Source: Planctomycetaceae bacterium
GTDB lineage: Bacteria; Planctomycetota; Planctomycetia; Pirellulales; Thermoguttaceae
Length of the DNA: 62,745 nt
Assembly (NCBI GenBank): GCA_012719125.1
Contig: JAAYAY010000042.1
Span: 1-62,745, forward strand
Reading direction: 5' to 3'
Every line of letters begins with the position of its first letter. Within the stretch, counting starts at the first letter, position 1. Position numbers and translations under genes: made by a program. Positions 1-8,569 of this stretch are shown here, piece by piece. Under the pieces are notes generated by a model. The model was not told the origin of the DNA. It searched no databases and saw only the letters and a program-made list of their open reading frames with translations.

Positions 1-3
1 ACT

Positions 4-80
4 GGCGGTGAACTCCTGTTTTCCATTGTTCCCATTGGGGACACTTTTTCTTACACTGGAAAGCATCGAGTTTCACCGCC
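4..80. repeat. Short palindromic element interrupting the first gene
   Basis: The 12-base sequence GGCGGTGAACTC at 4-15 is answered by GAGTTTCACCGCC at 68-80 (one extra T). Inside lie a second pair (TTTCCA near 21-26 and TGGAAA near 57-62) and the core GGGGACAC. The element therefore folds into a long imperfect hairpin of 77 bases. The stop codon of the minus-strand C39-like gene lies inside it, so the element probably inserted there. It shares the GGGGACA core with the hairpin at 31559-31609, which suggests a REP-like family. Confidence 0.6.
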
Positions 81-959
81 TTTTGTCAAGATCACATCAA
101 TGGATTTGTGCAACTGACGGGTGTACTCTGCGAAGGTGAAGCCGTTGCTATGCTCATTGTTCGTCAACTGGTTGTAATTTGTGGCGACGAAGTACCCCTT
201 GCTCTCGGCAAACATCCGCATTCCGTGAGAGAGCGTGTTGCGTGGGTAGCCGAGATCCTCGGCCGGCATGGGGTCGTACATCTTCGACCCGTTTGTGTTG
301 TAGTAGAACCGGGTGGAACCATCTTCATTGGCATTGACAGTGCCGTCCCGATCCGTGTCCCATTTCCATTGGTTCGTACCCAGGAAATCGGCTACGCAGT
401 CGCCCCATGCGTGTTCGATGCCGCCTGCTTCCCAGGGGTCGGGACCGGAAGCGCCGCTGGCGATCCAGTAATCATCCACATGTCCGGCGGTGGTTCGACC
501 GTCGAACCCGTTCTGGCTGGCAATGATCGAGCAGGAGCTTGTGATCGGGCTTGCGGGGTCGCTACCTTGGCCGAGGTCCGTAAGGGGGGCGACGCCTCCG
601 TTGGTCGGACCGGTGTACATATTGTCGTACCCGACACGATCGTAGTAGCCGAAAAGCATGCCGACTGCCGTAGCGCCGCATCCATAGGTCCAGCGGGAAG
701 TGGGCACTTCGCTGAGGATGACGGCCGATTCGGGAGCGTCGGCCGCGCCCGCCGCCGAAGCGACAAAATCTTCGGAAGGGGGTGGACTGTCGGCGATCCC
801 CATCGCAATCTGGCCGTCATCGGTCCACAAGTCCACGGGAGTGGCCGACAACAGGGCGCGGTTTTCGAGCGGTTCCAGGCGGAGTTTGCGGGAAGCCGCC
901 GTGCGAGTTACGTCGCGTGCACCCCGGGCGAGAAGTCGGCGGAAAACGCGATCCAACAT
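51..959 (-). CDS. Secreted C39-like peptidase domain protein, truncated at its C terminus
   Basis: A 302-residue protein with the planctomycete N-terminal sorting motif LEPLENRALLS at about residues 28-38, typical of large secreted or surface proteins of this phylum. From about residue 85 it resembles the C39-like cysteine peptidase domain found in such proteins: a WTYGCGATAVGM segment carries the putative catalytic Cys, followed by GYYDR. The rest of that domain, including the expected His and Asp/Asn motifs, is missing. The reading frame runs into the palindromic element at 4-80 after ILTKGG and ends in GETRCFPV. The ATG at 959 is preceded by a G-rich ribosome site. Most likely a broken gene whose enzymatic activity is lost. 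The family assignment is by motif only. Confidence 0.7.
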   Translation of the reverse strand: MLDRVFRRLLARGARDVTRTAASRKLRLEPLENRALLSATPVDLWTDDGQIAMGIADSPPPSEDFVASAAGAADAPESAVILSEVPTSRWTYGCGATAVGMLFGYYDRVGYDNMYTGPTNGGVAPLTDLGQGSDPASPITSSCSIIASQNGFDGRTTAGHVDDYWIASGASGPDPWEAGGIEHAWGDCVADFLGTNQWKWDTDRDGTVNANEDGSTRFYYNTNGSKMYDPMPAEDLGYPRNTLSHGMRMFAESKGYFVATNYNQLTNNEHSNGFTFAEYTRQLHKSIDVILTKGGETRCFPV

Positions 960-1348
960 GATTCACCCCCCAACAAAAGCAAGGATGCGAAAGAAGCCTA
1001 TAGAAGACAAAAAAACACCGACCAAGAACCCACCCGTGTTGCTCGACGAACAGCTCGCATGGCCGACTGCTGCCGAAGACCCCACGATCGACGGACCTTG
1101 CGGCGATCGGCGACTGTGACCACTAGGATAATGCGATGGCGTGTTTCACGCAAGCAGAAGGGGGCAGAGTGCGTTATTGTCATTGGCAATTGACAAAAAT
1201 ACCAGTGCGAACCTGTGCGGAGACTGTTTACCGAGGTGAGGTTTGCCGGGTGGACGCGTCTCAACGCATGGTGCGGAAAAACGAGGCTCTCCGCGGGCGC
1301 CAATCACGGCGCATCATCAACGCCGGGGCTGTCCACCTCTTCCCCCCT
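960..1348. other. Intergenic region upstream of the C39-like gene
   Basis: 389 bases with no credible gene between two minus-strand genes. The only structure seen is an imperfect palindrome, GTCATTGGCAATTGAC at 1179-1194, in an AT-richer patch that could be an operator or part of a promoter for the downstream minus-strand gene. No convincing -35/-10 pair was found. Confidence 0.3.
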
Positions 1349-2863
1349 CTACACCTCCCGCGGAACCTCGAACGGTTGCCGATACTCCCGGGCGACCAAC
1401 GCGTTGGCCGGCTTGCTGAACTCGCCGACAAATCGTTCGGCGTCGGCATCGAAGGTGAGCATCGCCCCCAGCGTGGGGGGCGTCTTGTCGAGATCGATCC
1501 CGTTGGCCGACAAGTGGGCCTTGAGCCGATCGTAGGCGGCCGCAAGTTCCTTGTTGCCCTCGATCCGCTGGGCGGTTTCGTGTTGGGGGGCGGTCCGACC
1601 CAGGCGGTGGGAAATGTTGCCCAGGTGGACGAGCGTGGCCGAGAGGTGGCCGTCGAGAATGTCGGCCGCCAGGTCGGCGGCGCGGCGGCTGCGGACGGCG
1701 TCGATGAAGTTCTTGCCGAGTTCGGGCGTCGCGGGCTGGAATGCCTGGATCTGCTTGCCGCTGTTGTCGTAGGCGGTGTGCTCGTTGACGCTGCCGACCA
1801 CGCAGCCATTTTCGCACTGGATCACCTTGCCGATTGAGATTCCGCGGTAGGTATCCATTGCGTCCTTGCCCCAGGAGTCCTTGCCGACGGCGCCGTTCTT
1901 GTGGAACGACCGGTCCTTGGGCAGGCCGCGTACCTCGAACAGGACGGGCGCGGGGTCGTAGTCGTAGTAGATGATCTGCGTATTGGGGGTCTGGCCGTCG
2001 TCATCGTAGCCGAAACGCCCGCCGATGCTGATCACGTGACGCGGCAGGCCCTCGCCGGCGGCCATGCGGCAGCCGTCCAACAGGTGAATGCCCCAGTTGC
2101 CCAGTTCGCCGTTGCCGTAGAGCCAGTTCCAGTGCCAGTCGTAGTGCAGGTTCTGACGCGTCAACTCTGCGACCGGCGCCGGTCCCGACCAGAGATCGTA
2201 GTCGACCGTTGGCGGGAGCGGCTGCGGGCCGCCGACCTTGCCGATGCTGCCTCGCGGTCCAAACCGCAGGCCGCGAATCGAGAGGATCTTTCCCAGGTTC
2301 CCCTGGCGGACGTACTCCAAGGCCTCGGCGCCGCCGTTGGGCGAGCGCGAGCCGTTGGGGCATTGAACGATGCGGTTGTACTTCCGGGCGGCGGCCACCA
2401 TTTGCCGGCCTTCGAAGATGTTGTACGAAGCCGGCTTCTGCACGTAGACGTCCTTGCCGGCCTGGCAGGCCCAAATGGTTACCAGGGCATGCCAGTGGTT
2501 GGGTGTGGTGACGACGATCGCGTCGATATTCTTGTTTTCCAGAAGCTTGCGGACGTCGGCGTAGGCTTCCACCGATACGTTGTCTTTGCGGAGGTTCTCG
2601 ACCTCCGGGCCGAGATTGGCGCTGTCGACGTCGCACAGGGCGACCAGGCGGACTCCGGGGATACCCCGGAAATGGCGGACTTCGTTCCGACCCATTCCGC
2701 CCGCCTTGACCCGCGAACCCACGCCCACGACGGCCAGGCGAACGGCGTCGTTGGCGCCGGCTGCCCGAAGCCAGGGAGCATGGCCGAGGCCGGTTCCAGC
2801 GAAGAGGCCTGTCGAGAAGGCCGCCGATCGTCTCAGGAAAGCACGACGAGTTGTTCGGTTCAT
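1349..2863 (-). CDS. Gfo/Idh/MocA family oxidoreductase with twin-arginine signal
   Basis: A 504-residue NAD(P)-dependent sugar or inositol dehydrogenase-like protein of the large secreted Gfo/Idh/MocA group expanded in planctomycetes. The start at 2863 gives MNRTTRRAFLRRS, a Tat signal (RR at residues 6-7 and 11-12), and has GGAGG eight bases upstream, so upstream in-frame starts were rejected. The Rossmann segment VVGVGSRVKAGG follows at about residues 45-56. The usual EKP motif is QKP here (YVQKPASYN). The C-terminal half has the extended alpha/beta dimerisation domain. It lies 55 bases downstream of the esterase gene, on the same strand. Substrate unknown; a role in processing sugars released by neighbouring hydrolases is inference. 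Confidence 0.9.
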   Translation of the reverse strand: MNRTTRRAFLRRSAAFSTGLFAGTGLGHAPWLRAAGANDAVRLAVVGVGSRVKAGGMGRNEVRHFRGIPGVRLVALCDVDSANLGPEVENLRKDNVSVEAYADVRKLLENKNIDAIVVTTPNHWHALVTIWACQAGKDVYVQKPASYNIFEGRQMVAAARKYNRIVQCPNGSRSPNGGAEALEYVRQGNLGKILSIRGLRFGPRGSIGKVGGPQPLPPTVDYDLWSGPAPVAELTRQNLHYDWHWNWLYGNGELGNWGIHLLDGCRMAAGEGLPRHVISIGGRFGYDDDGQTPNTQIIYYDYDPAPVLFEVRGLPKDRSFHKNGAVGKDSWGKDAMDTYRGISIGKVIQCENGCVVGSVNEHTAYDNSGKQIQAFQPATPELGKNFIDAVRSRRAADLAADILDGHLSATLVHLGNISHRLGRTAPQHETAQRIEGNKELAAAYDRLKAHLSANGIDLDKTPPTLGAMLTFDADAERFVGEFSKPANALVAREYRQPFEVPREV

Positions 2864-2918
2864 GGTCGTTGTCCTCCGGTGTTCAGACTGGCGAGAATTC
2901 GACTTCGTCAATGCACTG

Positions 2919-3857
2919 CTACAGGGCGTCGTCCTGTGGAATCATCTTCTGTTCCGCCAGCCACTTGAGTGAGCGAGCCTGCCAGGCGTCCCACATGGGG
3001 CCTTGGTAACGATTGAGGCCGTGTCCGCCGCTGGGCAGTTCCAGATATTCCGTGGCCACCTGATGGGCCTTCAGTGCCTCGTGAAGCATGCGGCTGTGGT
3101 CCGGCGGCACCACGGTGTCGTCCTTGGCGTGGGCCAGGAACATCGGCGGCGTTTGGTCGGTCACCTGCAACTCGTTGGAAAAGAGCTTCACCATCTCCGG
3201 TTTTGGATCGGGGCCCAACAGGTTCTGCTTGGACCCGCCATGGGTAAGCGGCCCCATCGTCACGACCGGGTAGACCAGAATGACGAAATCGGGGCGGCAG
3301 CTCACTCGCTGGACGTGATCGGCCGCGTGCGGATCTCCGCTGTCGAAGTGGGTGCCTGCCGTGGAGGCCAGATGCCCGCCGGCCGAAAAACCGATGATGC
3401 CGATACGATTCGGGTCGATACCCCACTGGGCGGCGTTGAACCGAACCGTGCGCAATGCCCGTTGTGCGTCCAGCAGCGGCACGAAGGACCTGCCCTGGGG
3501 CATCCGATATTCCAACACGATCCCCGCGATGCCGTGCTCGTTGAGCCACGTGGCGATTCCGTGCCCTTCCGCACCGGTCACCAGTCCGCGATATCCGCCG
3601 CCTGGGCAGATGACGACGGCCGCCCCGTTGGCCTTTCCCGCGGGCGGACGATGCACCGTGATGAAGGTGTCGCCCGACTCGAACTGCCCATCCCCCACCG
3701 GCGCCCGTCCGGACCACAGAGCCAACTTCTCGGGCTCCTGTGTCGCAACCGGGTTGGACGGGGACGACTCGGCCCCCGCCACCGAGATGACACTTCCGAA
3801 CAGCGCGAACACCAAAGCCGCAGTCAACGGGAACAGACGATGAAGTGAGAGAGACAC
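2919..3857 (-). CDS. Secreted alpha/beta hydrolase (BD-FAE / acetyl xylan esterase-like)
   Basis: A 312-residue exported esterase-like enzyme. The catalytic machinery is readable: oxyanion-hole segment CPGGGY, nucleophile elbow GFSAGGHLA, Asp in HAKDDTVVPP and His in PSGGHGLN. This matches the BD-FAE and endo-xylanase-annotated alpha/beta hydrolases that deacylate polysaccharides. The chosen start is GTG at 3857, with AGGAGG six bases upstream and followed directly by a signal peptide (LFPLTAALVFALFG). The in-frame ATG 50 codons further upstream has no signal sequence and was rejected. It is the first gene of a two-gene minus-strand unit with the Gfo/Idh oxidoreductase and is divergent from the hydrolase at 4103. 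Confidence 0.85.
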   Translation of the reverse strand: MSLSLHRLFPLTAALVFALFGSVISVAGAESSPSNPVATQEPEKLALWSGRAPVGDGQFESGDTFITVHRPPAGKANGAAVVICPGGGYRGLVTGAEGHGIATWLNEHGIAGIVLEYRMPQGRSFVPLLDAQRALRTVRFNAAQWGIDPNRIGIIGFSAGGHLASTAGTHFDSGDPHAADHVQRVSCRPDFVILVYPVVTMGPLTHGGSKQNLLGPDPKPEMVKLFSNELQVTDQTPPMFLAHAKDDTVVPPDHSRMLHEALKAHQVATEYLELPSGGHGLNRYQGPMWDAWQARSLKWLAEQKMIPQDDAL

Positions 3858-4027
3858 GTGGATCCTCCTGGTCGTTGCTGAATCAGGGTCGGGCAGCGCT
3901 CTCGCGCCAGGTGCTTCCTCAGCGATCGGGCGGTGAACTTGGTCCCCACGGACCAGTTTCCTTTGCAGTGCATACCAATACTCCCCAGCCCACCGGGAGT
4001 CAAGCACTTGGATGCTCCGTCGGCAAG

Positions 4028-4056
4028 TTGCTTCCCCCCGCTCTCGGCACTACACT
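4028..4056 (+). promoter_or_regulatory. Possible sigma-70-type promoter for the propeller hydrolase
   Basis: TTGCTT at 4028-4033 and TACACT at 4051-4056 are separated by 17 bases and lie about 50 bases upstream of the ATG at 4103, in the divergent intergenic region. The -35 match is only moderate. Confidence 0.35.
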
Positions 4057-4102
4057 GAACGGCAATCCTCCCCTGCCACGCCCAAATTGAAGGAGCGCGA
4101 CC

Positions 4103-5587
4103 ATGCCATCTGCCCGTGAGCCTGCCTGCCGGATCACCCGCCGCGATGCTCTTGCCCAGGGGGTGGCGCTGGCCGCGCTAACGGCGCCGAGGCCATGGGA
4201 TACGGTTTGGGCCGGCGAGCCGTCCGCCGAGAGCGCGCCGATCGCCCTGGGTTCACGCCGCGAGTTGTTCGTCGATGATTTCCTCATCCAGACCCTGGTT
4301 GATGCGGACTTGAGAATGCACAAGCCGGAACCCCGCGACGTGGTGCTGGTGTGCGACCAGCCGTGGGAGGGCAACACGTCCGCTTACTACACGCTGTTCC
4401 CCGACGAAAAACGCTTCCGCATGTACTACCGCGGTTCTCACTTCGATGAGACCGCGAAACGAGCGGCCCATCCGGAGTTCGCCTGCTATGCCGAAAGCAG
4501 CGACGGACTGATGTGGCAGAAGCCCGAGTTGGGACTGTTCGAGTTCAACGGCTCCAAGCGAAACAACATCATTTGGGTCAACCCCGGCACGCACAACTTC
4601 ACGCCGTTGAAAGACGGCAATCCGGCCTACGAGCCCGACGCTCGCTACAAGGCGCTGGCCGGGGGATCGACTCTGCTCAACGGCAAGAAGCACGGCTGCC
4701 TCAACGCCCTGAAATCGGCGGACGGGATTCACTGGACGATGATGGCCGAGGCCGTCATTACCGACGGAGCCTTCGACTCGCAGAACCTGGCTTTCTGGGA
4801 CGCCGTCCGGGGCGAGTACCGGGCCTATTGGCGGATCTTCACCGCCGGTTCTCATGCCGAGCCCGGCGGGAGGGCGCCGAAGTATCGTGCGATCCGGACG
4901 GCCACTTCGAAGGACTTCCTCCACTGGGAGCACCAGGCCGACCTCGAGTACGAGAACTCACCCGACGAACACCTCTACACGAACGCCGTTCAACCCTACT
5001 TCCGCGCGCCGCATCTGTTCATCGGCTTCCCCACGCGATTCCAGGCCAAGACGCAGCAGGTGGAGCCGATCTTCATGACCAGCCGCGACGGCACCCACTT
5101 CCGCCGATGGAATGACGCCCTCATTCCCATCACCGCGCCCCAGGACCGCGACGGGAACCGCAGCAACTACATGACCTGGGGACTGCTGCAATTGCCGGGC
5201 AACGATCGGGAACTCTCCGTCTACGCGACGGAGGCCTACTACACCGGCCCCGGCAGCCGTGTCCGCCGCTTCACCTTCCGCACCGACGGCTTCGTCTCCG
5301 TGCACGCGAGCGGTGCGGGCACGCTCGTCACGAAACCGCTGACTTTTGCCGGTTCGAAACTCGCCTTGAACATCGTCAGCCAGGGGCGCACCCGCGTCGA
5401 AGTGCAGGACGCGGCCGGCAAACCAATTCCCGGTCTGACTCTCGACGACTGCGTACCGATCACAGGCGACGAGATTGAACACGTGGTCGCCTGGAAGGGG
5501 GGCAACCTGGGCTCCGTGGCCGGCAAGCCAGTCCGGTTACGATTTGAACTGGACAACGCCGACCTGTTTTCGATGCGGTTTCAATGA
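4103..5587 (+). CDS. Secreted five-bladed-propeller glycosidase-like protein (LFVDDFLI family)
   Basis: 494 residues with a Tat-type N terminus (ITRRDALAQGVALAAL) and the motif SRRELFVDDFLI at about residues 50-61, the hallmark of a large planctomycete and verrucomicrobial family related to GH32/GH43-type propellers and usually annotated as hypothetical or sialidase-like. Repeated blade segments are visible (FRMYYRG, CYAESSDGLMWQKPELG, SADGIHWTMM, TSRDGTHFRRW). The C-terminal ~100 residues form a beta-rich domain (SKLALNIVSQGRTRVEVQD). AAGGAG lies seven bases before the ATG. A second member sits at 14956-17133. Substrate unknown; catalytic residues could not be assigned. Confidence 0.8.
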   Translation: MPSAREPACRITRRDALAQGVALAALTAPRPWDTVWAGEPSAESAPIALGSRRELFVDDFLIQTLVDADLRMHKPEPRDVVLVCDQPWEGNTSAYYTLFPDEKRFRMYYRGSHFDETAKRAAHPEFACYAESSDGLMWQKPELGLFEFNGSKRNNIIWVNPGTHNFTPLKDGNPAYEPDARYKALAGGSTLLNGKKHGCLNALKSADGIHWTMMAEAVITDGAFDSQNLAFWDAVRGEYRAYWRIFTAGSHAEPGGRAPKYRAIRTATSKDFLHWEHQADLEYENSPDEHLYTNAVQPYFRAPHLFIGFPTRFQAKTQQVEPIFMTSRDGTHFRRWNDALIPITAPQDRDGNRSNYMTWGLLQLPGNDRELSVYATEAYYTGPGSRVRRFTFRTDGFVSVHASGAGTLVTKPLTFAGSKLALNIVSQGRTRVEVQDAAGKPIPGLTLDDCVPITGDEIEHVVAWKGGNLGSVAGKPVRLRFELDNADLFSMRFQ

Positions 5588-5672
5588 ACCGGTGGTGTGA
5601 CATGAGACTCTTACCGGAGCAGATGCAATTTGCCCGACCACCAAGAAGGACGTTCTTCGAAGGAGATTCAAC

Positions 5673-7106
5673 ATGAGACGTGTTGCAGCGTGTTTCCTCG
5701 CCGTTACCCTGACGGCTTCTGCCGTACCAGCCGCCGAACTGTATATCGGCGGAGCCACGACCAGTATCACGCCCGACAAATCGGTTGCCCTCGACGGCCA
5801 CCGAAACCTGCGGATGTCGAACAAGGTCGAATCATCGGTCACGGCCACGGCCTTGGCTCTCGAATCGCGCGAGGGCGACAAGGTGCTCGACCAGGCGATC
5901 CTCGTTTCCTGCGACATCGTGGCCATCCGCGACGGCATCCTCGAGAAGATCCGCGACAAGGTGAAGCCGCGGCTGTCCGACTTCGACGTCATGAAGCTGG
6001 TTGCCAACGCCACGCACACGCACAACGCCCCGGTCACCCAGGAGGGCAAGTATGCCATCCCCGACGGCGACAACATCATGAAGCCGACCGAGTACGTCGA
6101 GTTCATGACCGACAAGCTCGCCGACGCGATCGTCGAGAGCTGGCAGAACCGGCGACCCGGGAAGGTTGCATGGGGACAGGGCCAGGCGGTGATCGCGCAG
6201 AATCGCCGCGCAGTCTACGCCAACGGCACGGCCAAGATGTACGGCGCCACCAATACAGAAGACTTCCACGCCATCGAAGGCTACGAGGATCACAACCTCG
6301 ATGTGCTCTTCTTCTGGGACGAGGAGGGCCGGCTGATCGCGACGGCCATCAATGTGCCGTGCCCCGCCCAGCAGGCGGAGGGGGGCCTGGCGATTCACGC
6401 CGACTTCTGGCATCCGGTTCGCGAGATGCTTCGCCAGCGCCACGGCAAGGACCTGCTCGTGCTCGGTTGGATCGGTGCCGCGGGCGATCAGAGCCCCCGG
6501 CCGCTGTACGGCAAGGCGGCCGATCAGCGGATGTACGAGTTGCGAGGTCTGACGCGTCTGGAGGAACTGGCCCGCCGCATCGCGGGCGGCTGGGAGGACG
6601 CCTACGAAGGCGCGGGCAAGGACGTCCGTGGCGACGTCGTGTTGCGCCACCGGGTTGAAGAGATCGCTTTGCCCTACCGCAAGGTCACCGACGCCGAGGT
6701 CGCCGAAGCGAGGCAGGAAGCGGCCAAGTATGCCGGCAATCCCGCCCAGTTGTGGAACTACGCCTGGCACCAGCGCGTGGTCGATCGTCACGAAGCGCAG
6801 CAGGCCGGCACCGAGGGCGATCAGAAGATGGAGTTGCACGTCCTCCGCTTGGGTGACGTGGCGATTGCGACCAACCATTTCGAGTTGTACACCGATTACG
6901 GCATCCGCATCAAATCCCGCAGTCCCGCCATCCAGACGTTCATTGTCCAACTCGCCTGCAACGCGGGCGGCTATCTGCCCAGCGAACGGGCCGTAGGTTA
7001 CGGCGGCTACGGTGCCGTCATTCAGAGCAGCCGCATCGGTCCCGAAGGCGGCCGGATGCTCGTCGAGCGGTCCCTCGCGGCGATCGCCGATTTGTGGAGC
7101 GACTGA
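5673..7106 (+). CDS. Secreted neutral/alkaline ceramidase-like protein
   Basis: 477 residues with a signal peptide (VAACFLAVTLTASAVPA) followed by the N-terminal domain of neutral/alkaline non-lysosomal ceramidases. Visible hallmarks are GGATTSITPDKSVALDG near the mature N terminus and the metal-binding-like segment ANATHTHNAP at about residues 110-119. In planctomycetes this domain is common in proteins of unknown substrate, so an amide-cleaving hydrolase acting on lipid or sugar amides is only inferred. AAGGAG lies upstream of the ATG. The gene ends 35 bases before the PrxQ gene and begins the long plus-strand run to 14130; whether it shares that transcript is unknown. Confidence 0.8.
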   Translation: MRRVAACFLAVTLTASAVPAAELYIGGATTSITPDKSVALDGHRNLRMSNKVESSVTATALALESREGDKVLDQAILVSCDIVAIRDGILEKIRDKVKPRLSDFDVMKLVANATHTHNAPVTQEGKYAIPDGDNIMKPTEYVEFMTDKLADAIVESWQNRRPGKVAWGQGQAVIAQNRRAVYANGTAKMYGATNTEDFHAIEGYEDHNLDVLFFWDEEGRLIATAINVPCPAQQAEGGLAIHADFWHPVREMLRQRHGKDLLVLGWIGAAGDQSPRPLYGKAADQRMYELRGLTRLEELARRIAGGWEDAYEGAGKDVRGDVVLRHRVEEIALPYRKVTDAEVAEARQEAAKYAGNPAQLWNYAWHQRVVDRHEAQQAGTEGDQKMELHVLRLGDVAIATNHFELYTDYGIRIKSRSPAIQTFIVQLACNAGGYLPSERAVGYGGYGAVIQSSRIGPEGGRMLVERSLAAIADLWSD

Positions 7107-7141
7107 ATCGGCCTGCGCTTTTCGCAAGAAAGGGGCGCGAC

Positions 7142-7597
7142 ATGAAGGCAAGCGTTGGCAGTCCGGCGCCGGACTTCACTGTGATCAGTCACGACGGGCA
7201 GGAGATCAAGCTCAGCGACTGTCGCGATAAGAAAGTGGTCGTGCTGTTCTTCTATCCGAAGGACGGCACGCCGATCTGCACGAAGGAGGCTTGTGCGTTC
7301 CGCGACGCTTACGAAGAGTTCGTCGAGGCGGGCGCCGTGGTGATCGGAGTGAGTGCCGATTCGGCGGAACGCCACCGGGGATTTGCCGCCGATCATCGGT
7401 TGCCGTTCCATCTCGTGAGCGATGCCGACGGCGCCCTGCGGCGGTTGTTCGGCGTGCCCAAGACCGTGGGGTTCCTGCCGGGCCGGGTGACGTATGTGAT
7501 CGACAAGGAAGGGGTAGTCCGGTTGGTTTTCAATGCGCAGATGACCGCGGACGGCCATGTAGGCGAGGCGTTGAAGACGATCCGGGAATTGGGCTGA
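7142..7597 (+). CDS. bcp: Peroxiredoxin, PrxQ/Bcp type
   Basis: A 151-residue thiol peroxidase that reduces hydrogen peroxide and lipid hydroperoxides. The PrxQ active site is intact: TPICTKEAC places the peroxidatic Cys at 46 and the resolving Cys at 51, five residues apart as in Bcp. FFYPKDGTP and the VTYVIDKEG strand also match. The start at 7142 is chosen because it begins the conserved MKASVGSPAPDF and follows AAAGGGG; the in-frame upstream ATG only adds residues read from the end of the preceding gene. The stop is 60 bases before the ECF sigma gene, so it may belong to the oxidative-stress cluster that follows. Confidence 0.93.
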   Translation: MKASVGSPAPDFTVISHDGQEIKLSDCRDKKVVVLFFYPKDGTPICTKEACAFRDAYEEFVEAGAVVIGVSADSAERHRGFAADHRLPFHLVSDADGALRRLFGVPKTVGFLPGRVTYVIDKEGVVRLVFNAQMTADGHVGEALKTIRELG

Positions 7598-7657
7598 CCG
7601 AGTTTGGTCCTTTGAATCCGTCCGGGCGAATCGAACGAAGGTCTTTGTGAAGCGGGA

Positions 7658-8224
7658 TTGTGTCCCTTGTGTCAAACCATTCTCCAACGCGTAGCGGCAG
7701 GTGATTCCTCGGCCGTCGACGATTGTCTTGCCGCGTACGGTGCGTTGGCCTGGTCGCTTGCTCGCCGGCATTGCAGAAACCACGCGGATGCGGAAGACGC
7801 GGTGCAAGAGGCGTTTGTCGGGATTTGGCAAGCGGCGGCACGCTTCGATCCGGAAAAAGGCACGGAGGCCACTTTTGTTACAATGATCGTTCGGAGACGC
7901 CTGATCGATCGCCATCGAAAGACCGGCAGGCGGCTGGAAACGGCCTCCCTGGAAGAGCAGCCCGCGGTTGCGGAAAAGCATACCAAGCAGGTGGAAATAC
8001 TGGAAGAGGCGGAACTCGTGCGGCGCCGGATGGCCGATCTTCGCCCCGACGAAAGAAGGGTTCTGGAACTGGCGATCTCCGAAGGCATGTCGCAAAGTGA
8101 GATTGCCGAGGCAATGAGTCTGCCGTTGGGAACGGTCAAGACGCATGCCCGGCGCGGATTGCTCCGCCTGCGGGAGATGCTCGAGGCAGACCCCGTAGAT
8201 TCTTCGACGGGGGCCAAGCCATGA
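7658..8224 (+). CDS. ECF-type RNA polymerase sigma factor
   Basis: 188 residues with sigma region 2 (DAEDAVQEAFVGIWQAA, then the -10 recognition stretch FVTMIVRRRLIDRHRK) and region 4 (LELAISEGMSQSEIAEAM, LPLGTVKTHARRGLLRLR). An in-frame stop at 7649 limits the 5' end; the start is TTG at 7658 or TTG at 7667, with no strong ribosome site, so the first few residues are uncertain. The stop overlaps the next gene's ATG (ATGA), coupling it to the anti-sigma-like protein. Its position before a B12-binding regulator and lipid-modifying enzymes, plus a peroxiredoxin upstream, suggests control of a light or oxidative stress response, by analogy with the RpoE-ChrR system. Confidence 0.9.
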   Translation: MCPLCQTILQRVAAGDSSAVDDCLAAYGALAWSLARRHCRNHADAEDAVQEAFVGIWQAAARFDPEKGTEATFVTMIVRRRLIDRHRKTGRRLETASLEEQPAVAEKHTKQVEILEEAELVRRRMADLRPDERRVLELAISEGMSQSEIAEAMSLPLGTVKTHARRGLLRLREMLEADPVDSSTGAKP

Positions 8225-8472
8225 ATGACTCTTGGCGCGAGAACCGCCGCCGTTTACGGAATTTGCTGGCAGACCGGGCGATCTTCGGCTTGGAGGTCGA
8301 GGAATCGGCCGAACTGGACGGATTGTCTGAGGCTTTTCCGGACATGGACCTTGAAATGATGGACCGTGTTGCCGCCATATGCCATTTGGCTCTAGGGATT
8401 GCGACGCCGGAACCGCTTCCTGCCGTTCTTCGAGAGCAGATTCGAGCGGCATCGCGTAACATGTTGGAGTGA
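8221..8472 (+). CDS. Small free-standing anti-sigma domain protein
   Basis: 83 residues, starting in the ATGA overlap with the ECF sigma gene. The pattern matches the cytoplasmic anti-sigma domain of RskA/ChrR-type proteins: an initial helix, then FGLEVEESAELDGLSEAFP, a middle helix, and the characteristic ending PLPAVLREQIRAAS. There is no transmembrane segment, no zinc-binding HxxxCxxC and no sensory C-terminal domain. It is therefore either a soluble anti-sigma factor that works with a separate sensor, or the surviving N terminus of a longer protein. The next gene, a cobalamin-binding regulator, is a natural candidate for that sensor (inference). Confidence 0.7.
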   Translation: MNDSWRENRRRLRNLLADRAIFGLEVEESAELDGLSEAFPDMDLEMMDRVAAICHLALGIATPEPLPAVLREQIRAASRNMLE

Positions 8473-8569
8473 CACCAGGTTTAGTGTCTTTGTGCTGGAT
8501 TTGTGCGTATGGTGCGCACATGTTTGTGAAGGTTCGTTTGCGGGCTTGGCCCGCCTTGGGGGACGGAAA

